The notes under the pieces: generated by a model
What the model was told of the DNA's origin: nothing
Database searches by the model: none
Seen by the model: only the letters and a program-made list of their open reading frames with translations
NCBI GenBank assembly: GCA_049699975.1
Contig: JBNAWB010000022.1
Location: 1 to 29,711, forward strand
Origin: CAZAGD01 sp049699975
Lineage (GTDB): Bacteria; Desulfobacterota; SM23-61
Length of the DNA: 29,711 nt
Reading direction: 5' to 3'
Position numbers and translations under genes: made by a program
Shown: positions 8,403-15,061 of the stretch, in pieces
How the letters are laid out: each line of letters begins with the position of its first letter
Numbering within the stretch: the stretch's first letter is position 1

Positions 8403-10079
8403 TTAAAACATCCCCGGATCACGATAGACTCCAAAGACTTCCCTGAATACATCGCAGATTTCCTGCAAAGTTGCGTATTCCTTTACGGCCGCCAATATGT
8501 AAGGCATTAAATTCTCGGAACCCTGGGCAGCCCGCCGCAAATCATTTAGACATTTTTTAACTTGGGCATTATGGCGCATTTTTTTAACTTCCTGCAATCT
8601 ATTTAACTGCCGTCTTTCAACCTCCGGATCAATCTTTAGATATTCAATGGGTTTCTCTTCCTCCATTTGATACTTATTAACCCCCACGACAATCTTTTCT
8701 TTCCTCTCCAACTGCTTTTGATAGGTATAGGCCGCATTGGCAATCTCTTGTTGAGGGTAGCCAAGTTCAATGGCCTTAATCATGCCCCCAAGTTCATCTA
8801 TTTTCTGAATATACTTCCCAGCTTCCTCTTCCATTTTATTAGTCAGGGCCTCCACGAAATAAGAGCCCCCCAGCGGATCGATGGTGTTAGCTACCCCTGT
8901 CTCTTCGGCTATGATCTGCTGCGTGCGCAAGGCAATAGTAGCTGCCTCTTCCGTAGGCACAGCATAAACTTCATCTAAAGAGTTAGTATGCAAAGATTGC
9001 GTTCCCCCTAAGACAGCGGCCAAGGCCTCAATGGTGGTGCGCACAATATTATTATAAGGCTGTTGGGCAGTCAAAGAACAGCCAGCCGTCTGCGTATGAA
9101 AGCGCAGCATCCAAGAACGAGGGTTCTTTGCTTGGAAACGCTCCTTCATTATGCGCGCCCAAAGCCGCCGCGCTGCCCGAAACTTAGCAATCTCTTCAAA
9201 AAAATCAATGTGGGAATTGAAAAAGAAAGATAGGCGCGGGGCAAAGTCATCGACCTTCATCCCTCTTTCTAAGCACGCTTCCACATAACAAATCCCATCG
9301 GCCAGAGTAAAAGCCAATTCCTGCACAGCCGTGGAACCTGCCTCTCGAATATGATAGCCGCTGATGCTGATGGTATTCCACCGGGGAACTTCTTTGGTAC
9401 AATATTCTACAGTATCCACGATAATCCGCAATGAAGGACGAGGAGGCAGCATAAAAGTCTTCTGGGCAATAAACTCCTTGAGCATATCATTCTGAATTGT
9501 TCCGCCAATATCTTTCTTGCGCACCCCTTGTTTTTCAGCTACCGCAATGTACATGGCTAAAAGAATAGCCGCGGGCGGGTTGATGGTCATGGAAGTAGTC
9601 ACTTTATCCAAGGGAATACCGTCAAAAAGAATCTCCATATCTTTTAGAGAATCTACGGCTACGCCGCATTTGCCTATTTCTCCCCGAGCCATAGGGCTAT
9701 CTGAATCATAGCCCATCAAAGTGGGATAATGAAAAGCAACGGAAAGCCCCGTCTGACCCTGGGATAAAAGATATTTATAACGGCGGTTAGTATCCTCAGC
9801 ACTGCCAAACCCAGAGAACATGCGCATGGTCCATAAACGTCCCCGATACATAGAAGGCTGAATTCCTCTCGTAAAGGGATATTGTCCCGGGAAGCTCAGG
9901 TCGCGTAAATAATTTAAATTAGAAGTATCCTGTGGAGTATAAAGAGCCTTGATCTCTAAATCTGAAATAGTGGAGAAGCGCGGCAAACGTTCCCCTTGAT
10001 CTCCTGCCCCAGAAGGATAACACTCTTTTTCCCAGGCCTGACGGGCCCGCTCCAACTCTATCAAATAATCTCGCTCCAT
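8403..10079 (-). CDS. B12-dependent acyl-CoA mutase large subunit, predicted isobutyryl-CoA mutase
   Basis: A 558-residue TIM-barrel subunit of the methylmalonyl-CoA mutase family. Family motifs are SMYRGRLWTMR (76-86), GQTGLSVAF, MGYDSD, TIQND (195-201 region), ISISGYHIREAG, APRLSFFF, NNIVRT, GGTQSLHTNS and DPLGGSY. Aligned on P. shermanii mutase without gaps over 119 residues, Phe88 replaces Tyr89 and Gln206 replaces Arg207. Tyr/Arg bind the methylmalonyl carboxylate, whereas Phe/Gln is the signature of isobutyryl-CoA mutase, which interconverts isobutyryl- and butyryl-CoA. The residue matching Asp of 2-hydroxyisobutyryl-CoA mutase is Ala, which argues against that activity. His117 replaces a common Asp in SVAFD. 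A strong GGGGAGG ribosome binding site lies upstream. Automated annotation would probably say methylmalonyl-CoA mutase. Confidence 0.9.
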   Translation of the reverse strand: MERDYLIELERARQAWEKECYPSGAGDQGERLPRFSTISDLEIKALYTPQDTSNLNYLRDLSFPGQYPFTRGIQPSMYRGRLWTMRMFSGFGSAEDTNRRYKYLLSQGQTGLSVAFHYPTLMGYDSDSPMARGEIGKCGVAVDSLKDMEILFDGIPLDKVTTSMTINPPAAILLAMYIAVAEKQGVRKKDIGGTIQNDMLKEFIAQKTFMLPPRPSLRIIVDTVEYCTKEVPRWNTISISGYHIREAGSTAVQELAFTLADGICYVEACLERGMKVDDFAPRLSFFFNSHIDFFEEIAKFRAARRLWARIMKERFQAKNPRSWMLRFHTQTAGCSLTAQQPYNNIVRTTIEALAAVLGGTQSLHTNSLDEVYAVPTEEAATIALRTQQIIAEETGVANTIDPLGGSYFVEALTNKMEEEAGKYIQKIDELGGMIKAIELGYPQQEIANAAYTYQKQLERKEKIVVGVNKYQMEEEKPIEYLKIDPEVERRQLNRLQEVKKMRHNAQVKKCLNDLRRAAQGSENLMPYILAAVKEYATLQEICDVFREVFGVYRDPGMF

Positions 10080-10116
10080 AAACGCCTCCCCGGCAAAGTT
10101 GTGCTAAGCAGCTAAT

Positions 10117-10449
10117 TCAACTCTTTGGTCGGTAAATTTTCGAAACGCCATCTCCTCTTATGGCTAAACAAAAGCGCCCTTTTTCTTCAATTTCTGGCCT
10201 TTGAGCACAACTAGAATTACACCCATTTATAATTATTAACAGATCAGCTTCGGCATCTGTGGAAATCCACCTTACGTTGGGTAGGCTTTCCTTAACTATT
10301 TGAGCAAATTCACCACGTTCATAAGCAGGATTACAACCACCACAAAATTTAATGGTTAATCGAGGAGGGTCAAAGGTTCCCTCCTCTCTCAGCCATCTTT
10401 CAATTTCCGTGATAGTTTTTTGGGCCAGGAATTCTTCGATGCTCGCCAT
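10117..10449 (-). CDS. Small cysteine-rich protein of unknown function in a butyryl-CoA metabolism operon
   Basis: A 110-residue protein that I do not recognise as a named family. Five cysteines are visible: Cys36 and Cys39 (FCGGCNPAYERGEF), Cys77 and Cys81 (INGCNSSCAQ), and Cys94. The CxxC and CxxxC pairs each follow a hydrophobic beta strand (RLTIKF, ADLLIIIN), as in metal- or Fe-S-binding or redox folds. There is no signal peptide or membrane segment. The ATG at 10449 is 6 bases after the dehydrogenase stop; a TTG one codon earlier is also possible. Its place between the dehydrogenase and the mutase suggests a role in the same pathway, perhaps redox or cofactor related, but this is only context. 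Confidence 0.75.
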   Translation of the reverse strand: MASIEEFLAQKTITEIERWLREEGTFDPPRLTIKFCGGCNPAYERGEFAQIVKESLPNVRWISTDAEADLLIIINGCNSSCAQRPEIEEKGRFCLAIRGDGVSKIYRPKS

Positions 10450-10455
10450 CAAGAA

Positions 10456-11313
10456 TTACTTGGTATATTCATAAAAGCCCTTGCCGGTCTTTCTGCCCAA
10501 GTGGCCAGCCCGGACCATTTTGCGCAGGAGGGGACAGGGCCTATACTTAGAATCTCCAAATTCCTTATAGAGATTCTCCTGGACCATTAAAAGCGTATCT
10601 AAACCCACTAAATCAGCCAAGGCTAAAGGACCAATAGGATGATTGGCTCCCAGCATCATCCCTTTATCAATATCTTCCGCAGAAGCTACCCCTTCCTGCA
10701 AGACGAAAATGGCCTCATTGATCATGGGCACTAAAATTCGGTTAACCGCAAATCCTGGAGATTCATTAACCGTAATTGGGTCTTTGCCCATCTTTTCTGC
10801 TAAAGATTTGATAAGCTGGTAGGTTTCTTCAGAAGTGGCCTGTCCTTTAATTATCTCTACCAATTTCATAACGGGCACAGGATTGAAAAAGTGCATCCCG
10901 ATTACTTTCGCCGGCCGCTTAGTCACAGAAGCAATCTCGGTAATAGAAAGACCAGAGGTATTGGAAGCTAAAATTACTTCTGGCGCACAAAGCTGATCGA
11001 GTTCTTTATACACCTGTTTCTTAAGCTCCATATTCTCCACCACCGCTTCGATCACCACCTGCACCTCTTTTACCGCCGCCGCCAAATCAACCGTACCTTT
11101 AATGCGCGATAATATCTCTTCAGCCTGTTCTTTAGCCATCTTCCCTTTGCTAACTGCTCGTTCTAAATTCTTACGAATGTTGGCCAAACCATTCTGGACG
11201 AAACGATCTTCTATATCCCGCATAGAGACCTGAAAACCAGTCTCCGCTGCTACTTGAGCTATACCTGCTCCCATTAAACCCGCTCCTAACACAGCTATTT
11301 TCTTTACTTCCAT
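10456..11313 (-). CDS. hbd: 3-hydroxybutyryl-CoA dehydrogenase
   Basis: A 285-residue NAD(P)-dependent dehydrogenase that interconverts 3-hydroxybutyryl-CoA and acetoacetyl-CoA. The Rossmann motif GAGLMGAG is at residues 10-17. The catalytic set can be placed as Ser120 (ASNTSGLS), His141 (GMHFFNPVP), Glu153 and Asn191 (GFAVNR). The C-terminal helical domain ends with the typical GRKTGKGFYEY. The frame is open to 11349, but GGAAAGGAG directly upstream fixes the start at 11313. The length is that of the bacterial Hbd type rather than the fused FadB. It lies between the enoyl-CoA hydratase and the cysteine-rich protein in one operon. Confidence 0.93.
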   Translation of the reverse strand: MEVKKIAVLGAGLMGAGIAQVAAETGFQVSMRDIEDRFVQNGLANIRKNLERAVSKGKMAKEQAEEILSRIKGTVDLAAAVKEVQVVIEAVVENMELKKQVYKELDQLCAPEVILASNTSGLSITEIASVTKRPAKVIGMHFFNPVPVMKLVEIIKGQATSEETYQLIKSLAEKMGKDPITVNESPGFAVNRILVPMINEAIFVLQEGVASAEDIDKGMMLGANHPIGPLALADLVGLDTLLMVQENLYKEFGDSKYRPCPLLRKMVRAGHLGRKTGKGFYEYTK

Positions 11314-11410
11314 AATATTCTCCTTTCCCAAAGAATTAGCAAGGCGCATAGCACTAAGCGCTTAATCATTTTTTTCTGGCGCAAATGGCCATTTTACTCG
11401 CTCTTAAAAA

Positions 11411-12193
11411 TTATCTTCCTTTGAAATTTGCCGGCCTTTTCTCTAAGAAAGCCCGCGCGCCTTCGTCCTTATCCTCGGTGCTAAAGCAAACAGCTTGACA
11501 TTCAGCTTCGAGATCCAAGCCTTCGCGCAACGATTTTTTTAATCCCTCATTAATAGCTTTCTTGGCCATTTTAATAGCTACCGGGCCTTTGGCCATAATT
11601 TTTTTGAGCAGTTTTTTCGCTTCTTCCACTGCTTGCCCTTTGGGCACGACTCTTTCTACTAAACCAACTCGCCATGCTTCTTGGGCACTTAATCTTTCAT
11701 CAGCGAAAATGATCTCTTTAGCCTTTCCTGGGCCAATAAGACGCGGCAAACGTTGCGTTCCTCCATAGCCCGGGATAACACCTAAGTTCACTTCCGGCTG
11801 TCCAAATATGGCATTCTCGGCGGCAATGCGGATATCGCAACACATGGCCAGTTCATTCCCCCCACCCAAGGCAAATCCATTTACAGCCGCAATAACCGGG
11901 CGGTCAAATGCTTCAATTTTGTCAAAAATCCTCTGGCCTCTGGCCATGAACGCGGCCGCTTCTGATCCCTTGACTTGAATAAATTCCGAGATATCAGCCC
12001 CGGCGACGAAAGATTTTTCCCCGGCTCCGGTAATAATCACCCCTTTCACTTCCTCATTGTTGGCCAAGTCATCAAAGATTTTATCTAACTGGTCAAGAGT
12101 TGGCTTATTTAAAGCATTCAAAGTAGGCTGGTTATCAATCGTCACCAAGGCGATCCCTTCGGCTATTTCACAGCGCACATATTGTTTTTCCAT
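11411..12193 (-). CDS. Enoyl-CoA hydratase / crotonase
   Basis: A 260-residue crotonase-family protein. The oxyanion-hole regions SFVAGADISEF (61-71) and GFALGGGNELAMCCD (106-120) are present. Both catalytic acids of the hydratase subgroup are present: Glu114 (GGGNELA) and Glu134 (GQPEVNLG). With the downstream dehydrogenase it would carry out crotonyl-CoA hydration and oxidation, in either the butyrate-degrading or the butyrate-forming direction. It is the first gene of the operon, with GGAGG upstream of the ATG and a sigma70-type promoter at 12244-12273. No acyl-CoA dehydrogenase or thiolase is in the window, so the route is only partly encoded here. Confidence 0.92.
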   Translation of the reverse strand: MEKQYVRCEIAEGIALVTIDNQPTLNALNKPTLDQLDKIFDDLANNEEVKGVIITGAGEKSFVAGADISEFIQVKGSEAAAFMARGQRIFDKIEAFDRPVIAAVNGFALGGGNELAMCCDIRIAAENAIFGQPEVNLGVIPGYGGTQRLPRLIGPGKAKEIIFADERLSAQEAWRVGLVERVVPKGQAVEEAKKLLKKIMAKGPVAIKMAKKAINEGLKKSLREGLDLEAECQAVCFSTEDKDEGARAFLEKRPANFKGR

Positions 12194-12243
12194 ATTTTTA
12201 CCTCCGGATCAAATGGTCATATATCATATTTTTTATATTGATG

Positions 12244-12273
12244 ATAATTACAAGTTTACCCTGAAATTGTCAA
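12244..12273 (-). promoter_or_regulatory. Sigma70-type promoter of the crotonase-mutase operon
   Basis: On the minus strand a perfect TTGACA (12268-12273) is followed by an 18-base spacer and AATTAT (12244-12249). The -10 end lies 50 bases before the crotonase ATG. The -35 element sits in the longer string CTTGACAATTT, which also occurs before the LPP20 operon and before tRNA-Val. Confidence 0.6.
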
Positions 12274-12454
12274 GCTTTTTGAAAAAAACCTCGAACTTCT
12301 CATTGAAGGGTAGGATTATTAGAGGAATTTTTATTTTTGTAAGTGCCCGAGGCAGGCCAGAGGCAGGCATGAATGAAGAAGCATCGGCGGGAGAAGAAGA
12401 TGCTCAAAGCCCATAACCGATTTTCCGCAAAGGGCAGGCGGCTTAAAAACTTTA

Positions 12455-12510
12455 TAGGGCAAGCCTATATGGCTTGCCGAAAATGCGGCCAGGGATGAAC
12501 CCTTGCCCTA
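12455..12510. repeat. Small palindromic repeat in a gene-free stretch
   Basis: The interval 12274-12557 has no credible gene. It contains the hairpin GGCAAGCC (12458-12465) / GGCTTGCC (12471-12478). A second, competing partner CTTGCCCTA (12502-12510) pairs with TAGGGCAAG (12455-12463). The rest of the interval shows nothing I can support. Confidence 0.5.
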
Positions 12511-12557
12511 CAATATCCACTCCCCATTTGGCAAAGAGGAAACGGGAATATTAAATA

Positions 12558-12655
12558 GGCGAGCGAATTCAGACTTGAGGCGGGGGAGCGTGGCCATCTC
12601 TTTAATTTCAAGGTGTTACGAGATTGCCACGGTCGCTACGCTCCCTCGCGATGAC
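12558..12655 (-). repeat. MITE-like palindromic repeat, left copy of an inverted pair
   Basis: About 98 bases related to 13821-13921 in inverted orientation. The best 62-base block (12594-12655) differs at only about three positions from its partner. The copy itself has imperfect inverted ends (GTCATCGCGAGGGAGCG-type against GCTCGCC-type) and belongs to the common family of repeats reading GCGATGAC at one end and GAGATTGCC inside. The repeat supplies the last ~17 codons and the stop of the gene fragment at 12608-13159. Confidence 0.8.
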
Positions 12656-13159
12656 AATATGACTCAGTCTTGTTGGCGAGAGGCCGCTTCCTGTATCAGC
12701 ATAAGGAAGCACAACGGCTTTTATCTTAACCTTCTTCCCTCCCAGCACATCTCTTTCTCCATCCGTAATGTCAATATCTTTATTTTCAGTAATTTGATAG
12801 ATTTTGACAAAGGGTTTTACTTTTCCAAAATGCCAGGTAACATTGTAGTGGATATTGTATTTTCTCCCTGGAGAAGGTTCGACAAACTGAGCAGTATCCC
12901 CGCATTCTTTAATAACAGCTTGATTATAATCGGAAGATTTTGTATTCCAGCTAAAGGAACCATGCATGCCTCTTTCGTCCAGCTTTTTAAGTGATACATT
13001 TAATATAAATGCTTTACCGCCCGGGGATGGTATTGGGCATCCCTCTTTGTATTTCTTGATTGCGGTCCGAAAGGGGATCGTAAACAAAAACATGTAATTG
13101 TCATTAGATGGCTCCTCCCTTAGGGTGTATATTTTTTCCTGAATTTTATTTATGTCCCC
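12608..13159 (-). pseudogene. Downstream part of a gene split by an in-frame TGA
   Basis: This is the continuation, in the same frame, of the exported-protein gene at 13160-13630. After the TGA at 13160-13162 the frame stays open for 22 codons before its first ATG (13091-13093) and 161 further codons. It can be read as its own ORF (12608-13093), but that ORF lacks a well-placed ribosome binding site. The sequence is beta-rich and Tyr/Asn-rich in the middle (GRKYNIHYNVTWHFG); no family was recognised. The C-terminal tail (about HIVIARERSDRGNLVTP) is encoded by the palindromic repeat at 12558-12655. The original end has therefore been replaced, and this is most likely a decaying gene. Confidence 0.6.
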
Positions 13160-13630
13160 TCAAAGTTGGAGAGCGGTTCCCTTTCCTACCATTCCTAACA
13201 GAGCAACTAAAGCAAAGCCGGAATCTTCAACTTGAGCCCCTTTACCCTTAACTTCTTTTGATCCCGAAGCTTCCTCTTCTGCGCACAGGCTATTTCTGGC
13301 ATAATATTTACTATTAAATTTATAGGTTACGTTCATATTTCCCTGGGGAAGATAGTTGATTTCCTCACTTACTCCAGAAGATTGTTTCCGACTGCGTCTC
13401 TTCTTTTCTTTTTCAAATTTAACCACTTTTCCAAATGCTTGAATAAAACAAGAACCCTGCTTCTTAATGTTACTGCCAGCTTCCGGAAGTGTTTCCCATT
13501 TAATATTCACAACGATACTGACATCCAGCTGGTCTTCCAGCTGCATATCTGCGTAGACTTTCAATAAAGGTGTAAGAAAAGTACCCATGAGCAAGGTGGC
13601 CACTGCGAGGATAAAAAATATTTTTCTCAT
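13160..13630 (-). CDS. Exported protein of unknown function, probably the N-terminal part of a broken gene
   Basis: A 156-residue ORF starting with a classical signal peptide (MRKIFFILAVATLLMG, cleavage probably near residue 27 after VYA). The mature part alternates hydrophobic and polar residues (DVSIVVNIKWETLP, GNMNVTYKFNSKYY), as in a beta-sandwich, interrupted by a basic stretch (KKRRSRKQ). No family was recognised. It ends at a TGA after which the same frame continues open for 183 codons, so the native protein was probably about 340 residues or more. It begins 26 bases after the stop of an OmpA-family fragment, which suggests the two once formed an outer-membrane operon. Confidence 0.55.
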   Translation of the reverse strand: MRKIFFILAVATLLMGTFLTPLLKVYADMQLEDQLDVSIVVNIKWETLPEAGSNIKKQGSCFIQAFGKVVKFEKEKKRRSRKQSSGVSEEINYLPQGNMNVTYKFNSKYYARNSLCAEEEASGSKEVKGKGAQVEDSGFALVALLGMVGKGTALQL

Positions 13631-13656
13631 AGCACTTGCAACCTTTCACCCTTCAT

Positions 13657-13755
13657 TTATTGCTTTACCAACTCGACGCGTCGGTTCTGAGCCTTTCTCG
13701 TAGTAGTGGATTTTGAGGCCACTGGCTTAGATGCACCAACGCCCACCCTCAGGAA
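13657..13755 (-). pseudogene. C-terminal remnant of an OmpA-family (peptidoglycan-binding) gene
   Basis: Thirty-two codons plus stop are readable on the minus strand. They end in the diagnostic OmpA C-terminal pattern: RVGVGASKPVASKSTT, then RKAQNRRVELVKQ and a stop. In intact proteins this segment (GxGxxxPxxx...AxNRRVE) closes the peptidoglycan-binding domain. Upstream the frame meets a stop within five codons, and the sequence passes into dispersed repeats. The rest of the gene is gone. It is too short for ordinary ORF calling. Confidence 0.75.
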
Positions 13756-13771
13756 ACAATCGGGAATTTAA

Positions 13772-14017
13772 AAACTTACTCCCCAGGGCAAGTCTCCTCC
13801 CCAACAAAACTGCCTCATAATGTCATCGCGAGGGAGCGTAGCGACCGTGGCGATCTCGTAATACCTTGAAATTAAAGAAATGGTCACGCTCCCCCGCCGC
13901 AAGTGCAGGCGTCGCTCGCCATGACCAGAAAGAGGGGGCGACACAGTCTCAACGGAGAGAGACGCTAAAACTTGACCAGGGGAGAAAGTCGGAAGCGACT
14001 CGTACCGAGGTGAGGGG
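13772..14017. repeat. Dispersed repeat (family of 15849-15950) apparently split by the palindromic repeat
   Basis: Two pieces, 13772-13805 and 13977-14017, match consecutive parts of the repeat at 15871-15945: ACTTACTCCNCAGGGCAAG, then AGAAAGTCGG followed by CTCGTACCGAGGTG. The palindromic repeat at 13821-13921 lies between them, consistent with a nested insertion. The remainder up to 14221 contains no gene that I can support. Confidence 0.55.
13821..13921 (+). repeat. MITE-like palindromic repeat, right copy of an inverted pair
   Basis: This is the inverted partner of 12558-12655. It starts TGTCATCGCGAGGGAGCG and ends near GCTCGCCATGACCA, so its own ends are imperfect inverted repeats. The pair bounds about 1.2 kb containing the split exported-protein gene and the OmpA remnant. 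Confidence 0.8.
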
Positions 14018-14221
14018 CCAAAGGAATACCATATACGGAATAGACTCTTGGATATTTGATACCATATAGAATTTCAACATTGAACACATTTAATCCTTAG
14101 CTAATTCGATGAAGAAGGTTAGCAAAATAAACTAATAATATCAATAGATTTTTAATTTTATATTTAATATAAAACAACTAAATTGGAGAAGATCCAAATT
14201 TATTAATTCTGAAAGACAAAA

Positions 14222-14749
14222 TTATTGTTTTAGGGCCGGTATTTCAGGTAAGTCTTTTAAAGCAGAGGCCACAATTTGTTTTAATATTTCTCCTGGTTTT
14301 TCGCCTCTTTTGCCTTCCATGGACCCTTGAGCAACCCAGATGGTGTTTCCAGTCTCGGTTGATATCATTTTAATTTGTAGCCGATAAAAATCGCGGAAGC
14401 GACTAAAATCCAAAACGCGACAAAAAACAATGCCCTGTATTTTAAGATTCTTCCCGATCTTGGCCAATTCTTCCAAGCTAAAAGAGTTCGCTTTAGTTAT
14501 ACCTTCCTTTTGCAGCATCTGGCGTAAAAGAGCTTCTTCTTTGACCTCATAACCCTTCCTTATTAATTCAGCCTCTACATATTCAGCGAACTTTATCTGC
14601 GGGTCGAGATTCAATACAGCCAAATACTTAAATTGAGAAGCCTTAAACCCGGGAGTAAGATAAACTTCCCCGGAAAGCGAAAAAAGGTAGCAACCAATTA
14701 GAGATGAAAAAAGAAAAATAACCATCGGCAGGAAATAATTTTTATTCAC
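14222..14749 (-). CDS. Lipoprotein with a CsgG/TolB-N-like fold
   Basis: A 175-residue lipoprotein. I place the start at the GTG at 14749, which has AGAGG seven bases upstream; the frame is open to a TTG at 14788. A signal segment ends in the lipobox LIGC. The mature part follows the pattern of CsgG-type periplasmic domains: a first strand with KYLAVLNL, then a helix with VEAELIRKGYEV, then LLRQMLQKEG, ELAKIGKNLKIQGIVFCRVLDF, and a late ISTETGNTIWVAQG strand (compare DxxTGxxxW in family members). It lacks the long transmembrane hairpins of true CsgG pores. It is a lone gene close to tRNA-Pro. A related set of lipoproteins lies at 24963-26898. Confidence 0.65.
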   Translation of the reverse strand: MNKNYFLPMVIFLFSSLIGCYLFSLSGEVYLTPGFKASQFKYLAVLNLDPQIKFAEYVEAELIRKGYEVKEEALLRQMLQKEGITKANSFSLEELAKIGKNLKIQGIVFCRVLDFSRFRDFYRLQIKMISTETGNTIWVAQGSMEGKRGEKPGEILKQIVASALKDLPEIPALKQ

Positions 14750-14853
14750 AAATTGGCCTCTTTTTCTTTTTGAAAAGAATTTTATCAAAGTCTCAACAAA
14801 AGCTTAATAAAAAGCTTGCTCATTTTTCTCGCTTAATTTCCGCCTGTTGAGTG

Positions 14854-14884
14854 AAAAAAAGGGGTTATAAATTTTTATAACCCC
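14854..14884 (-). terminator. Rho-independent terminator after tRNA-Pro
   Basis: On the minus strand an 11-bp perfect stem (GGGGTTATAAA / TTTATAACCCC) with a two-base loop is followed by seven T residues. It begins 11 bases after the tRNA-Pro CCA end. Confidence 0.85.
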
Positions 14885-14895
14885 TTGATTTTAGC

Positions 14896-14972
14896 TGGTC
14901 GGGGCGACTGGATTTGAACCAGCGACCACCTGAACCCCATTCAGGTACGCTACCAGACTGCGCCACGCCCCG
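14896..14972 (-). tRNA. tRNA-Pro (anticodon GGG)
   Basis: A 77-nt tRNA on the minus strand with an encoded CCA. The acceptor stem CGGGGCG pairs with CGCCCCG, and the anticodon loop ATGGGGT between CCTGA and TCAGG gives anticodon GGG. The T-arm has GGTTCAAATCC. A tRNA-Pro just after merR-ihfA is a common arrangement in deltaproteobacteria. Confidence 0.95.
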
Positions 14973-14981
14973 TTTAATTTC

Positions 14982-15010
14982 TTAATACTATTTTTATGGG
15001 AAAAAGTCAA
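14982..15010 (-). promoter_or_regulatory. Promoter of tRNA-Pro
   Basis: TTGACT (15005-15010) and TATTAA (14982-14987), with a 17-base spacer, lie 9 bases upstream of the tRNA 5' end on the minus strand. The tRNA may therefore be transcribed independently of the ihfA-merR genes. Confidence 0.5.
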
Positions 15011-15023
15011 CCCCAAACCCTTA

Positions 15024-15045
15024 TCATCTCCCCATGGGGAGATGA
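15024..15045. terminator. Perfect 22-bp palindrome after the MerR gene
   Basis: A perfect palindrome centred on CCATGG (TCATCTCCCC / GGGGAGATGA arms) lies 16 bases past the merR stop. It would form a strong hairpin in the transcript. No T-run follows on the minus strand, so classic intrinsic termination is uncertain; it could equally be a protein-binding site or a small repeat. Confidence 0.4.
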
Positions 15046-15061
15046 AATAAGTACGGAATCT

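Noticed and set aside
8403..10079. Plain methylmalonyl-CoA mutase of the propionate pathway
   Set aside because: Phe88 and Gln206 replace the carboxylate-binding Tyr and Arg, and no epimerase or MeaB gene is adjacent. The family call stays; the substrate call changes.
12503..12994. A 163-codon plus-strand ORF
   Set aside because: It lies opposite the split exported-protein gene, crosses the palindromic repeat and has no ribosome binding site or family resemblance.
13160..13162. TGA as a selenocysteine or reassigned codon
   Set aside because: No bacterial SECIS-like GC-rich hairpin is apparent just downstream, tryptophan elsewhere is TGG, and TGA ends recX and rpmI normally. A nonsense mutation is simpler.
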